Origin: Candidatus Peregrinibacteria bacterium
GTDB lineage: Bacteria > Patescibacteriota > Gracilibacteria > UBA1369 > JACRIC01
NCBI GenBank assembly: GCA_016188705.1
Contig: JACPHH010000014.1
Coordinates: forward strand, 1-64,000
DNA length: 64,000 nt
Direction: 5' to 3'
A program made the position numbers and the translations under genes. Each line of letters begins with the position of its first letter. The first letter of the stretch is position 1. The notes under the pieces were generated by a model. The model did no database searches. It had not been told where the DNA came from and worked only from the letters and a program-made list of their open reading frames with translations. Positions 9,753-20,554 of this stretch are shown here, piece by piece.

Positions 9753-10826
9753 TTATAAGATTTCAGGATGTGTTTTTTTTAGTTCTTGAATAAGTTTTTT
9801 TATATTCTTGCTTTCGCTTTTAGTGGAAATAAAAATACTATCTTTCGTGTTTATGACAATCATATCTTTCAGTCCAAGAGTTGTCACTGTTTTTTTATCA
9901 AAATTATAAATAATGGATCCCTCTGTAAGAAGATTTACGCTTTTTCCTTTTGTAATATTTTCTTTATCGTTTTCGGCGATTTCGTTAAAAAGAGCTTCGT
10001 AATTTCCAATGTCGCTCCAGCCAATATCCGCCGCGATAATTCTCACGCGCGCTGGATCGACTTTTTCCATAATCGCATAATCAATGGAGATTTTTTCAAG
10101 AGTTGGATAGATGTTTTCAAGCGTTTCTTTTTCCTTCGGCGTGTTAATCGCATTTTGAATGAGGTGAAGCTTTTTCCAAGTATCGGGCAAGTGTTTTTTG
10201 TATTCTTTGAGAATATCCTGAATTCTCCATACGAAATAGCCGGTATTCCAAAGGTATTTATATGATTGAACAAAGGTTTCAGCGATTTTTTTGTTCGGTT
10301 TTTCGATAAATTTTTCGAATTGAAAAATTTCAGTGTTATCAATTTCTTTGAGAGTTTTTCCGCGTTTTACGTAGCCGAGATGCGGATTTGGAGAGGAGGC
10401 TTTCACGAGAATGATATTGAGCGTATGGTCGCTGAGCGCCAGTTTTTCGGCAATTTTGAGCTTTTTGATAAATTCTTTTGGATCGCGAATAAGATGATCC
10501 GCGTAAATAACACTCAGGACTTCGTCGGGATATTTTTTCCCAATAATCGCGCAGGCCAAGCCGATGCAACTCGCCGTATCACGAAGAGCCGGTTCAATGA
10601 TAATGTTTTCTTCAGGAATTTCAGGAGCCTGTTTTTTTATGATATCCGCGTATGTTTGATTCGTGGCAACGAAAATATCTTTTTTTGAAAGAAAATGAAG
10701 CCGTTCAAGCGCTTCTTGGAATAAAGTTTTATCAGAAATGAGCGTCTGAAATTGTTTCGGCAGCGATTTTGTTGAAAGCGGCCAAAGCCGCGTGCCGCTG
10801 CCGCCGGCGAGTATTACTGCTTTCAT
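9753..10826 (-). CDS. manC: Mannose-1-phosphate guanylyltransferase
   Basis: MKAVILAGGSGTRLWPLSTKSLPKQF nucleotidyltransferase signature; FEKFIEKPNKKIAETF. Confidence 0.92.
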   Translation of the reverse strand: MKAVILAGGSGTRLWPLSTKSLPKQFQTLISDKTLFQEALERLHFLSKKDIFVATNQTYADIIKKQAPEIPEENIIIEPALRDTASCIGLACAIIGKKYPDEVLSVIYADHLIRDPKEFIKKLKIAEKLALSDHTLNIILVKASSPNPHLGYVKRGKTLKEIDNTEIFQFEKFIEKPNKKIAETFVQSYKYLWNTGYFVWRIQDILKEYKKHLPDTWKKLHLIQNAINTPKEKETLENIYPTLEKISIDYAIMEKVDPARVRIIAADIGWSDIGNYEALFNEIAENDKENITKGKSVNLLTEGSIIYNFDKKTVTTLGLKDMIVINTKDSIFISTKSESKNIKKLIQELKKTHPEIL

Positions 10827-10929
10827 GATTTTTGAGAGTGAGATATTTCAGAAGTTTTCGTAAAACATTTGTCCATAATTATTCGTTTTCAAAATTTGAT
10901 CGATTTTAAAAAATGAAGTTCTGTTTTTT

Positions 10930-11733
10930 TTATGAAAAATGTATGATTTTCAGATACCAATCAATTAAATTTTTTCCTAAGAAAATGCTGATAAATGTAC
11001 CAATGACGAGAAAAGGCGCAAAAGGTATTCTCGTTTTGAGCGTGCCTTTTTGAGAAAGTAAAATATAGGAGGAAACAATCGCTCCAATGAGGTAGCTCAA
11101 AATGAGCGCAACTATAACAGATTCCCATCCAAGTATGAGTCCCATAAAAACGCCTATACGCAGATCTCCAAGCCCCATCCATTTTCCTTTTGAAATAATA
11201 ATCTGTAATCCAAAAAATCCCAGCGGTATGAGCGAACCGATGAGCGCGTCGATGAGCACCGGAGTTGTTGGAAGTATTGTTGCCGTAAGCGCGAGAATAA
11301 TTCCAGGAACGAGAAGAGCGTCCGGCACTTCCATGTATTTGAGATCATAAAAAAATGTGCCAATGAGAATTGTCGCATAGATAAGAAAAAGCAGAAAAGT
11401 CAGCCATAAAATGAGCGGAGACATTTCAGGATTTGATTCCAATGGATTCCATTTTGAAAATACTAAAAGAAAAGATGCAGCGGTGAAAAGTTCTATCATT
11501 GGATACCAGAGTCCTATTTTTGCTTTGCAATATCGGCATTTTCCTTGAAGAAAAATATAGCTTACGAGAGGAATCAGTTCTTTTGCCGAGAGCGTGTTTT
11601 TACAATGTTGGCATTTTGACCTTCCAGTGACGATGCCTTTTTCGCGATATTTGAGACGCGGTATGACCACGCTGAGAAAGCTGCCGATCGAGGCTCCAAG
11701 CATCACCATAATGAAAGAAAAAAGTATTTGCAT
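10930..11733 (-). CDS. pilD: Prepilin peptidase (A24)
   Basis: GASIGSFLSVVIPRLKYR; CQHC...CRYC Zn motif; FYDLKYMEVPDALL and MGLGDLRIG Asp motifs. Confidence 0.93.
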   Translation of the reverse strand: MQILFSFIMVMLGASIGSFLSVVIPRLKYREKGIVTGRSKCQHCKNTLSAKELIPLVSYIFLQGKCRYCKAKIGLWYPMIELFTAASFLLVFSKWNPLESNPEMSPLILWLTFLLFLIYATILIGTFFYDLKYMEVPDALLVPGIILALTATILPTTPVLIDALIGSLIPLGFFGLQIIISKGKWMGLGDLRIGVFMGLILGWESVIVALILSYLIGAIVSSYILLSQKGTLKTRIPFAPFLVIGTFISIFLGKNLIDWYLKIIHFS

Positions 11734-11734
11734 A

Positions 11735-13162
11735 TTATTTTTGTGAAAGTTCGTTATATTTTTTTAAGGCGAGATTTCCAACGGCATCGTTTTTTCCGAG
11801 TTCATATGCTTTTTTGTAGTAATTTTTAGCTTCATCGAGATTTTTTTTCGCTTCTTCAAGCTGTCCCAGATTCAGCCAGGCTGCCGCAAGATTTGGATCT
11901 ATTTCCAGGGCTTTTTTGAGATTTTCTTCGGCTTTATCCAGTTTTCCATTCGCGAAATATGCCCAACCGAGCAAATTATAGCTCATGGCGTTATTTGGAT
12001 TATTTTTAAGGGCATCCAGCGCGAGTTTGAGCGCTTTTTCCGGTTTTAAAAGATGTTCAAGGTAGATCCAAATTGGTCGCACGAATGCTTCAATGTCTTG
12101 AGGATTTTCTTGAGCAATCGATTCATAGTAAGTCACCGCTTCCGTATATTCTTTATTTACAAAATAGATTTCCGCGAGTTTTTGTTTTGCTTGTAACGCG
12201 GGTTCAAATCCATTTTCGAGCGCTAATTCGAGAGATTTTTCCGCATCGTCAAGTCGATCGAGTTCAAAATAAGTGAGTCCTAAAAAGTAAAGCGTTTCGG
12301 TTTTTTCAGGATCGAGATTTTGAGCCCGCGTGAATGAATCGAGCGCGCACTTCATGTCCTCGATTTTGAAGCAAGAATAACCGAGTAAAATCCAGAGATC
12401 ACGATAGTCATTTTTTTCTTGAATTCCGCTACTGCTCAGAGCTTTGGCAAGATGAAATTCTTCTATCTCGTTATAAACTTTGGATATGAGCGCTTTGTAA
12501 TACACTTCTTCGCTTCCGCTGCTTGATTCAAATGTTTCGATGGCTTCGATGAATTTTCGGGCGTTATTTGAAAATTCTTCGGTCGTGTTTAGATCAATGG
12601 CTTGTTGAAAATGTTTTTTTGCGCTTACTTTATCAAGATTGAATGCTTCCATCATTCCTTGGTAGAATTGTGCCATTTGGTTTTCTTCCGAGATGGAAGC
12701 AAGAATTTTCGTTGCCTCGCTGAATTGATCTTTTTTGATGAGACTTTTTGCGGAATATATTTTCGCTTCAATATTATTCGGCTCGAGTTTCAGGGCAATT
12801 GCAAAATTTTCGTAGGCTTTATCAATACTTTTTTCCTGCAAATGGATTTTTCCGATTTTTATATACGGTTCCGCTTTTGTTTCATCCAGCTTACTTGCTT
12901 GGCTGTATTCTTTAATGGCCAAGCCTGAATAGCCGTTTTCAATGAGTTTATCGCCTTTTTCGATGCGTTCATCAAAGCTGATGTTCCGCGAAACTTTCTT
13001 TTTTTCTGGAATGTCACTCACGTTCGTTTGCGTATTTTCGCCACCTGCCTTGTAGTTGTCGATAAATTTTCGAACGTAGCCTTCGATATCAATAGAAGTG
13101 TAGACGATTGCTACGAAAAGAAGAATTGCGGTTGTGGCGAGACAAGCAATAAATTTTTTCAT
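11735..13162 (-). CDS. TPR-repeat protein with N-terminal TM anchor
   Basis: Multiple TPR motifs (AEPYIKIGKIHLQEKSIDKAYENFAIALKLEPNN). Confidence 0.9.
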   Translation of the reverse strand: MKKFIACLATTAILLFVAIVYTSIDIEGYVRKFIDNYKAGGENTQTNVSDIPEKKKVSRNISFDERIEKGDKLIENGYSGLAIKEYSQASKLDETKAEPYIKIGKIHLQEKSIDKAYENFAIALKLEPNNIEAKIYSAKSLIKKDQFSEATKILASISEENQMAQFYQGMMEAFNLDKVSAKKHFQQAIDLNTTEEFSNNARKFIEAIETFESSSGSEEVYYKALISKVYNEIEEFHLAKALSSSGIQEKNDYRDLWILLGYSCFKIEDMKCALDSFTRAQNLDPEKTETLYFLGLTYFELDRLDDAEKSLELALENGFEPALQAKQKLAEIYFVNKEYTEAVTYYESIAQENPQDIEAFVRPIWIYLEHLLKPEKALKLALDALKNNPNNAMSYNLLGWAYFANGKLDKAEENLKKALEIDPNLAAAWLNLGQLEEAKKNLDEAKNYYKKAYELGKNDAVGNLALKKYNELSQK

Positions 13163-13371
13163 TTGTTTTAATTATTTATGGAACGCCTGAAAAACAGATT
13201 TTCGTTGCGAAGCGTAGCAGGAAAATTTTTTTCAGAGGCTTCTTATGTCAATTATGTCGAAACCATTTGGAGGGGTCAAGTTTGTTTTATACGATCATAC
13301 GTTTTTTCCTGCCAGCAATCTTTCATTTTATTCAAAGTGATTTGAGCATGATCCGTTTTATAAAGGTTCCT

Positions 13372-13863
13372 TTATCGTCGTTCCAGCGATCGTATTTTCA
13401 TGCTTTGAGCGTGACAGAGCGCAATGGCGAGGGCGTCGGCCGCGTCATCGGGTTCCGGCATATAATTGAGGTTCAAAATAAGTTGCACCATTTTTTGCAC
13501 TTGTTTTTTATCGGCTTGTCCGTCTGAAGTTACTGCTATTTTTACTTCGCTTGGGCTGTATTCATATATATCAAGATTCCATTTTCGCGCGTTTTGCAAA
13601 AGAACGCCTCTTGCTTCAGCCACCTTGATCGCGGTTTTAATATTTTTTGCAAAAAATATTTTTTCGATGGCGCAGGTCTGTGGATTCCATTGCTGCATTA
13701 TACTTTTAAAATCTTCCGCGATTTGATGAAGACGATCCGCGGCGCTTAACAATTGTGATGTTTTAATACAGCCAAAATCGAGGAGTTGAAGATTGATGCC
13801 CGTAACATCAATGATACCAAAACCTGTTGTGCCTGTTCCGGGATCGATTCCGAGAATACGCAT
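13372..13863 (-). CDS. ruvC: Crossover junction endodeoxyribonuclease RuvC
   Basis: MRILGIDPGTGTTGFGIID; AIEKIFFAKNIKTAIKVAEARGV; DDAADALAIALCHAQ. Confidence 0.95.
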   Translation of the reverse strand: MRILGIDPGTGTTGFGIIDVTGINLQLLDFGCIKTSQLLSAADRLHQIAEDFKSIMQQWNPQTCAIEKIFFAKNIKTAIKVAEARGVLLQNARKWNLDIYEYSPSEVKIAVTSDGQADKKQVQKMVQLILNLNYMPEPDDAADALAIALCHAQSMKIRSLERR

Positions 13864-14040
13864 GCAATGTTTTTAAGATATTTTTAGGAACCTCTAAAAA
13901 ATTTTTATACAAAATTTATAAAATGCAGTAGAAAAGATGTTTTTTTGAGGTTCTTTTATACTATCTTATTTTTGGTTTTTGAGAAATCTTTTTAAAATTT
14001 TCGCACTTTTTTTGCTACATTCAAATTTCAAGTGCAATAA

Positions 14041-14260
14041 GGGAACCTCTGAAAAACGTACCATCTACTGCAATTTTACCATGTCGGCTGCAAAATGTTC
14101 AAAGCTCCTCAACGTATCTTATCTGATACGCCTCCTTCACCCCATTCTTCCTTCGCTTCGCTCAGTCCAGAACGGGGACCCCGAAATTCGTCGCTTTTTA
14201 CATTTTTCGCTCGACATAGTAAAATTTCGTTACGAAGTTACGTTTTTCAGAGGCTCCCTA
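14041..14260. repeat. Family A palindromic element, full copy (long subtype)
   Basis: Left ggaacctctgaaaaacgta...aattttaccatgtcgg; right cgacatagtaaaattt...tacgtttttcagaggctccc. Confidence 0.95.
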
Positions 14261-14289
14261 AGTGTATTTTGATGAGGTATCTGAAAAAA

Positions 14290-16704
14290 TTATCGTCTGC
14301 GTTTTTTTTCTTCTTCGAGAATTTTGAGCGTCGTTTTGATGACGGTATCCGGGTTGAGAGAAATGCTGTCAATGCCTTCTCGAACAAGGAAAGCCGCGAA
14401 ATCTGGAAAATCTGATGGTCCTTGGCCGCAAATTCCGATTTTTCGTTTATTTTTTTTCGCTTTTTTGATAACGTTCGCAATAAGATTTTTTACGGCATCG
14501 TTCCTTTCATCATAAATGTTGCTTACGAGTTCCGAATCCCTGTCAACTCCGAGCGTGAGTTGAGTGAGATCATTTGAACCGATTGAGAATCCGTCGAAAA
14601 TTTCGGAGAACGCGTCCGCGAGAATCACATTGGACGGAATTTCGCACATCATGTAGATTTCCAGACCGTTTTTTCCTCGTTTTAAACCATTTTCTTCCAT
14701 GACCTTTATAACTTTTTTCCCTTCTTCAACGGTTCGGCAAAATGGAATCATTATTTTAACATTTGTCAGTCCCATTTTTTCGCGAACTTTTTTTAGCGCT
14801 TTGCATTCCAATTCAAAGGCAATACGGTATTTTTCGCTGTAATATCTCGACGCGCCTCTCCATCCGATCATTGGATTGTCTTCGACGGGTTCAAACTCTC
14901 GGCCTCCGATGAGATTCGCGTATTCGTTTGATTTAAAATCGGAAAGGCGCATAATAATATCTTTTGGATAAAAAGCAGCCCCGATTATCGCTATGCCTTC
15001 AGCGAGTTTATCGATAAAATACTGCGATTTATTTTTATATCCCGCGGTAATTTTTTCAATTTCTTTTTTATCTTCGCGGTTTTTGAGATTTTTAAAATGA
15101 ATGAGCGCCAGCGGATGAATTTTAATGTGATTGTTGATGATAAATTCTTCCCGAGCGAGTCCGACTCCATCATTGGGGATAAATGATGATTGAAAGGCAA
15201 TATCAGGACTTCCAATATTCATCATTATTTTCGTTTTTGGTCGTTTCATATTTTTTAAATTCGTTTTTCGAATGGTGAATTTACTGATTTCTTCGTAGAC
15301 AAAACCTTTTTCCCCTTCAGCGCAGGAAACCGTTACGTTTTGATTATTTTTGATTATCTGAGTTGCTTTTCCCGTCCCGACTATGCAGGGAATCCCGAGT
15401 TCACGGGAAACAATGGCCGCGTGGCATGTCCTTCCTCCGCGATTTGTTACTATCGCTGAAGCAATTTTCATAATGGGCTCCCAATCGGGATCAGTCATGT
15501 CCGTTACAAGCACTTCATTTTTTTTAAATTGATCGATATTCGCGCTGTCTTTAATGATATGCGTTTTTCCCGCCCCGATTTTATTTCCAACAGGCGAGCC
15601 GATGATAAGTATTTTCCCGTGGGATTCCATTTCATAGTCTTCCAGAACCGTGAGATCTTTGACTGCTTGCACGGTTTCGGGACGAGCTTGGACTATAAAA
15701 AGTTGATTTGTTTCACCATCCAGCGCCCATTCCATATCCATTGGTCTTTTATAATGTTTTTCAATGGCGCAGCCCCAACGCGAAAGTGTCAAAATTTGTT
15801 CGTCGGTAAGAACGAATCGTTTTTGATCTTCAGGACTTACTGCTATATTTTTTGTGGGATTTTTTATATCGTTTGAATAGACCATTTTTATTTTTTTAGA
15901 ACCAAGTTTTTTGCTTAAAATCGGTTGATGCGTCGCGAGTGTTTTTTTAAAAACATAAAATTCGTCCGGTGTTACTTTTCCAAGAACAATGTTTTCTCCG
16001 AGACCCCAGCTTCCATTGATAAGCACAACGTCTCTGAAACCGCTTTCCGTATCGATACTGAACATAACTCCTGAACAAGCTTTGTCGCTTCGAACCATTT
16101 TTTGAATGCCGATTGAAAGTCCGATGGAAAAATGATCAAAATGTTTGTCGACTCGGTATGAAATTGCACGGTTTGTAAAAAGTGAAGCGAAGCATTTTTT
16201 ACAAGCTTCTATGAGGGCATATTCGCCTTTGATATTGAGGTAGGTCTCTTGCTGGCCCGCGAATGAAGCGTCAGGAAGATCTTCCGCGGTTGCCGATGAA
16301 CGGACCGCAACATCAACGCTTTCGCCGTATTCTTTTTCCATTTTTCGATAACTTTCACGGATTTCTTTTTCGAGATCTTTTGGAAAATGCGCGTTTAAAA
16401 TAGTTTCGCGCACTTTTTGGCCACGCGCCATGAGATCGCGAATATTGTGAGTATTCAAGCCCGTGAGAATTTTTTGAATTTTTTCTTTTATGCCAGCTTT
16501 TTCGAGCAGATAGTGATAAGAATAAGCGGTTACGGCGAAACCGTTTGGTATGAGAATGCGATTTTTTCCACTGCTACTTTGCGTGAACGCACGGTACATT
16601 TCTCCAAGAGAAGCATTTTTACCGCCGACGATAGGAACATCTTTAATGGTGAGATCTTTGAACCAAAGAATAAATGGATTGTGGGTTTTGTTTGTGTTTT
16701 TCAT
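14290..16704 (-). CDS. ppsA: Phosphoenolpyruvate synthase
   Basis: GGKNASLGEMYRAF; TNRGGRTCHAAIVSRELGIPCIVG phosphohistidine motif; GSNDLTQLTLGVDRDS; ICGQGPSDFPDF. Confidence 0.95.
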   Translation of the reverse strand: MKNTNKTHNPFILWFKDLTIKDVPIVGGKNASLGEMYRAFTQSSSGKNRILIPNGFAVTAYSYHYLLEKAGIKEKIQKILTGLNTHNIRDLMARGQKVRETILNAHFPKDLEKEIRESYRKMEKEYGESVDVAVRSSATAEDLPDASFAGQQETYLNIKGEYALIEACKKCFASLFTNRAISYRVDKHFDHFSIGLSIGIQKMVRSDKACSGVMFSIDTESGFRDVVLINGSWGLGENIVLGKVTPDEFYVFKKTLATHQPILSKKLGSKKIKMVYSNDIKNPTKNIAVSPEDQKRFVLTDEQILTLSRWGCAIEKHYKRPMDMEWALDGETNQLFIVQARPETVQAVKDLTVLEDYEMESHGKILIIGSPVGNKIGAGKTHIIKDSANIDQFKKNEVLVTDMTDPDWEPIMKIASAIVTNRGGRTCHAAIVSRELGIPCIVGTGKATQIIKNNQNVTVSCAEGEKGFVYEEISKFTIRKTNLKNMKRPKTKIMMNIGSPDIAFQSSFIPNDGVGLAREEFIINNHIKIHPLALIHFKNLKNREDKKEIEKITAGYKNKSQYFIDKLAEGIAIIGAAFYPKDIIMRLSDFKSNEYANLIGGREFEPVEDNPMIGWRGASRYYSEKYRIAFELECKALKKVREKMGLTNVKIMIPFCRTVEEGKKVIKVMEENGLKRGKNGLEIYMMCEIPSNVILADAFSEIFDGFSIGSNDLTQLTLGVDRDSELVSNIYDERNDAVKNLIANVIKKAKKNKRKIGICGQGPSDFPDFAAFLVREGIDSISLNPDTVIKTTLKILEEEKKRRR

Positions 16705-16769
16705 ACAGTAGATAAAATATTTTTTAGATTGGAGATTTTATTTAATTGAGGCTTTTATATAAACAATTT

Positions 16770-18338
16770 CTAATGTACAATATGAACTTTTATGACATTG
16801 CTTCGTTTGATTTTGTAAAGCTTTGAATATCCCGCGGCGATGATGACTTTGTCGTTTTTTTGAATGAGTTTGAGTTTTTTAAGGTGTTCGATACTTTCGT
16901 GGATAACATTTTCAAGCGAAGAAGAAAAGGGGAGTAAATAAGGCTTTATTCCCCAGGAAAGCATGAGTTCATGTTCTGTTTTTTTTGAAGGAGTGATGGC
17001 GTAAATGGGAATTTTTGGTTTAAAACGTCCAATAGTTCGAGCCGTAAATCCGGAATTGGTAATGCACATAATGGCTTTGGCATTGATTTGTTCTGCGATT
17101 TTATAAGTTGCTTGGCTTATGGCTTCCGTAATATTCATACTTTTTCGGTGTTTTGCAATGATAGGATCCGCGTCATTTTTCATCAATGTCGGTTCCATTT
17201 TTTTTGCCACGGTACTCATGATTTGGACGGATTTTACCGGATATTTTCCAACAGCCGTTTCACCCGATAACATCAGCGCGTCGGCTCCATCGAGTACCGC
17301 GTTGGCCACGTCCGAAACTTCCGCTCTTGTTGGAGTAGGGTTTTCTATCATGGATTCCAGCATTTGAGTTGCGATTATGCATGGTTTTCCATAGGCATTG
17401 CATTTTTGAGTGATGTATTTTTGAATAAGAGGAACATTCTCCAACGGCACTTCAATTCCGAGATCGCCGCGAGCCACCATGATTCCGTCCGCAACATCAA
17501 GAATTTCGTCAAAATGTTTTAAAGCGGCGCGACGTTCGATTTTGCCAATGACATGAGTTCGATAAGCCTCGGTTGTTTTTGTGTCTTCATAGAGTTGTGC
17601 GAGTTTTGTCGGATGTTGGTTTTCCTGCTGTTCAATGAGTTTTTTGAGTTGAATGATATCGTCAGCGGTTTCGGTAAATGAAAGCGCGATGTAATGTACG
17701 CCATTTTTGAGAGCAAAATATGTGTCTTCGATGTCCTTTTTTCCGAGAGGAGCAGTTTTTATTTGAAGCGCTGGAATATTTACGCCTTTATTGCTGCGCA
17801 CGGTTCCTGCCGTTATTACTTCTGTTTCTATTCCATTTGCATGCGTTTTGAGCACTTTTAGCTCAATTTCACCGTTGTCGATAAGAATTTCATATCCTGT
17901 TTCGAGAATATTTTCGATATGAGGAAGATCAATCGGAAGAATGATTGGAGTTTTTTGGAACCAAGATTGTTTTTCAGAGAACTTTTTAATGAGAGCTTTT
18001 TTATTTTGCTGTTCTTTTTTTATACTGTTTTCGTATGTGTTTTCGCTTACGAGAAGAACTTTTTGGCCTTTTTTTAGGAGTATGTTTTGTGATAATTTTC
18101 CAATTCTGATTTTTCGTCCTTGAATATCGGCAATAATGCTTATCGGCATTTTGAGCTTTTTTTCAATACTTCTCACTGCATCGATGATTTTTTTCATTTC
18201 CGCGTGATTTCCATAGGAAAAATTGAGCCTTATGCCATTCGCTCCAGCTTTTATGAGCTGTTCTATTTTTTGTTTTGTGCCGGTATTCGGCCCTACGGTT
18301 GCGATAATTTTTGTTTTTTTCTCCATGATTGTTTTCAA
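16770..18338 (-). CDS. pyk: Pyruvate kinase
   Basis: KIIATVGPNTGTKQKIEQLIKAGANGIRLNFSYG; IMVARGDLGIEVP; ATQMLESMIENPTPTRAEVSDVANAVLDGADALMLSGETA. Confidence 0.96.
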   Translation of the reverse strand: MKTIMEKKTKIIATVGPNTGTKQKIEQLIKAGANGIRLNFSYGNHAEMKKIIDAVRSIEKKLKMPISIIADIQGRKIRIGKLSQNILLKKGQKVLLVSENTYENSIKKEQQNKKALIKKFSEKQSWFQKTPIILPIDLPHIENILETGYEILIDNGEIELKVLKTHANGIETEVITAGTVRSNKGVNIPALQIKTAPLGKKDIEDTYFALKNGVHYIALSFTETADDIIQLKKLIEQQENQHPTKLAQLYEDTKTTEAYRTHVIGKIERRAALKHFDEILDVADGIMVARGDLGIEVPLENVPLIQKYITQKCNAYGKPCIIATQMLESMIENPTPTRAEVSDVANAVLDGADALMLSGETAVGKYPVKSVQIMSTVAKKMEPTLMKNDADPIIAKHRKSMNITEAISQATYKIAEQINAKAIMCITNSGFTARTIGRFKPKIPIYAITPSKKTEHELMLSWGIKPYLLPFSSSLENVIHESIEHLKKLKLIQKNDKVIIAAGYSKLYKIKRSNVIKVHIVH

Positions 18339-18479
18339 TGCTATACTTTTTGTTTTCTTTTAATTATAGCAGAAAAATGCCTTTATTTAAAGATAAAAAG
18401 CAACAGCGGCGGGCAGGTATATAAAAAAATAAATTTTTTTGAAAAAAGTACATTGCGATGGTTTGCACTCGCGTAATTT

Positions 18480-20252
18480 TTATTTTACCGTGACGCTTTT
18501 GGCCAGATTTCGGGGCATATCGGGATTATTTTGGCGCATGATAGCCAAATGATAGGCGAGAATTTGAATGGGAATAATGTTTACAATCGGTGATGCGTCT
18601 CCAACATCAGGCACTTTGATCCAATAATCGAAAATTTCATTATTTTCAGGGCTAACGCCGATGATGTATCCGCCACGGGCTTTTATCTCAATGGTATTTC
18701 CAAGAATGTCATTTTTTGTTTCATCATTTGCAACAATAGCGATACAGGGTGTTCCCTTGCTAATGAGCGCAATTGGTCCGTGTTTCAGCTCCCCGCCCGC
18801 AAAACCTTCCGCGTGAATGTAGGAAACTTCTTGAAGTTTAATGGCGGCTTCAAGCGCCATTGGGTAATTGACGGCTTTTCCAATGACATACATGCTTTCC
18901 ACTCCGGCAATTTTTTTCGCTAGAGTTTTAATATGGTCTTCGTAGCGCGGATTCAACATGTCGTTAATTTGTCCCGCGGTATTGATGAGAAGCTGTTTTC
19001 CGCGGTCGAGGTCTCCGGCAAGCGCGTAAGCAATGAGCGTAAGAATGGCGAGTTGAGCCGTGGTTGCTTTTGTTGAGGCTACGGCTTTTTCAGGCCCTAC
19101 TTTCAGCGGAATTATGATGTCGGACATTCGCGCCATCGTGGAACTTTCCACATTTACAATGGAAATAAGTTTACAACCTTTTTCTTTCGCCACTTCCATA
19201 GCTTCCAGAGTATCGGCAGTTTCTCCGCTTTGAGAAACGGCAATCAGAAGCGAGCGATTCGTGAGGAAGTGATGGTAGCTTGGAAATTCCGATCCAAACG
19301 TTGTATTGATGTGTTTTTTTGCGATTTTTGAAAAAAGATATGAAGCGGCTAGGCATACTTTTCCCGCTGTTCCGCAGCCAACGAGGTATGTTCCGTAGGC
19401 TTTTTTTATGGATTCCACGACTTTTTCTATGCCACCTCCATTTTGATTAATCGTCCGGCAGATTGTGTCTTTCTGCTCCATTATTTCTTTGATCATAAAA
19501 TGCGGATAAACACCTTTTTCAGCATTTTCCACGTTCCATTCAATTGGAACTTCACGTTTTTTAATAATTTTATCGGTTTTTAAGTCGATAAATTTCGGTT
19601 TTTTATCAATGATCACCATTTCATTATCGTCGAGGTACTGCACTTTTTTTGTATATTCGAGGAACGCTGGAATATCGGACGCGATAAAATTTTCATCTTT
19701 GCCTACTCCCACGATAAGGGGAGAGCCTCTTCGAGCCGCGATAATAACGTCTTCCTTTTCGGAAATTACAAGAATGGCGTATCGGCCCTCGAGTTTTTTA
19801 ATTGCCATTTTTATGGCTTTTTCAAGACCTTTTTTGAGATTTTCTTCTATGAGATGGGCGACGACTTCTGTATCAGTTTCGGATTTGAATATATGACCAT
19901 TTTTGATGAGTATTTTTTTCAGTTCAGTGAAATTTTCGATGATGCCGTTATGGACTATCGCGATTTCATTTTTTTCCGTGCAGTGCGGGTGCGCGTTCAT
20001 TTGCGTGACGCCTCCGTGAGTAGCCCAGCGCGAGTGGCCAATGGCGAGCTGACTTTTAGCAGTCATTTTTTTGAGGTCCGAAATTTTGAAATCGCCAATT
20101 TTTCCGACCTGTTTGTGAATATTTAAAGCATGATCGGTTTTAAAGGCAATTCCCCATGAATCATACCCGCGGTATTCGAGCATTTTTAAGCCTTTAATGA
20201 CGATTTCCGGCGCGTTATTTCGATGCCCTTTGTACGCAAAAATTCCACACAT
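18480..20252 (-). CDS. glmS: Glutamine--fructose-6-phosphate aminotransferase
   Basis: MCGIFAYKGHRN; GHSRWATHGGVT; two SIS domains (VSQSGETADTLEA); C-terminal LAKSVTVK. Confidence 0.96.
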   Translation of the reverse strand: MCGIFAYKGHRNNAPEIVIKGLKMLEYRGYDSWGIAFKTDHALNIHKQVGKIGDFKISDLKKMTAKSQLAIGHSRWATHGGVTQMNAHPHCTEKNEIAIVHNGIIENFTELKKILIKNGHIFKSETDTEVVAHLIEENLKKGLEKAIKMAIKKLEGRYAILVISEKEDVIIAARRGSPLIVGVGKDENFIASDIPAFLEYTKKVQYLDDNEMVIIDKKPKFIDLKTDKIIKKREVPIEWNVENAEKGVYPHFMIKEIMEQKDTICRTINQNGGGIEKVVESIKKAYGTYLVGCGTAGKVCLAASYLFSKIAKKHINTTFGSEFPSYHHFLTNRSLLIAVSQSGETADTLEAMEVAKEKGCKLISIVNVESSTMARMSDIIIPLKVGPEKAVASTKATTAQLAILTLIAYALAGDLDRGKQLLINTAGQINDMLNPRYEDHIKTLAKKIAGVESMYVIGKAVNYPMALEAAIKLQEVSYIHAEGFAGGELKHGPIALISKGTPCIAIVANDETKNDILGNTIEIKARGGYIIGVSPENNEIFDYWIKVPDVGDASPIVNIIPIQILAYHLAIMRQNNPDMPRNLAKSVTVK

Positions 20253-20315
20253 GGAAAAAAGTAAAAAACGTAAAGGATTATAGATGCGGTTCGTGTTTTT
20301 TACAAGCCGTCGCTT

Positions 20316-20474
20316 AAGGAGCCTCTGAAAAACGTACCATCTACTGCAATTTTACCATGTCGGCTGCAAATCGTTCACAGCTCCTCGACGTATCTAATCT
20401 GATACGCCTTCGTCGCTGTTCACGATTTTCGCTCGACATGGTAAAATTTCGTTACGAATTCAGAGGCTCCTTAA
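20316..20474. repeat. Family A palindromic element (short subtype)
   Basis: aaggagcctctgaaaaacgtaccatctactgcaattttaccatgtcgg ... cgacatggtaaaatttcgttacgaattcagaggctcctta. Confidence 0.93.
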
Positions 20475-20554
20475 ATAAACAGTTTATGGCTCATTTTTGG
20501 GTCATACGCTTTTTCCTTTGAAAAAAAGTACATATCGCTGGGAGGCGGGGGCTC

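Noticed and set aside
14041-14260. CRISPR array interpretation of the repeats
   Set aside because: Repeats are dispersed, palindromic and 160-220 bp, with no spacer periodicity and no cas genes.
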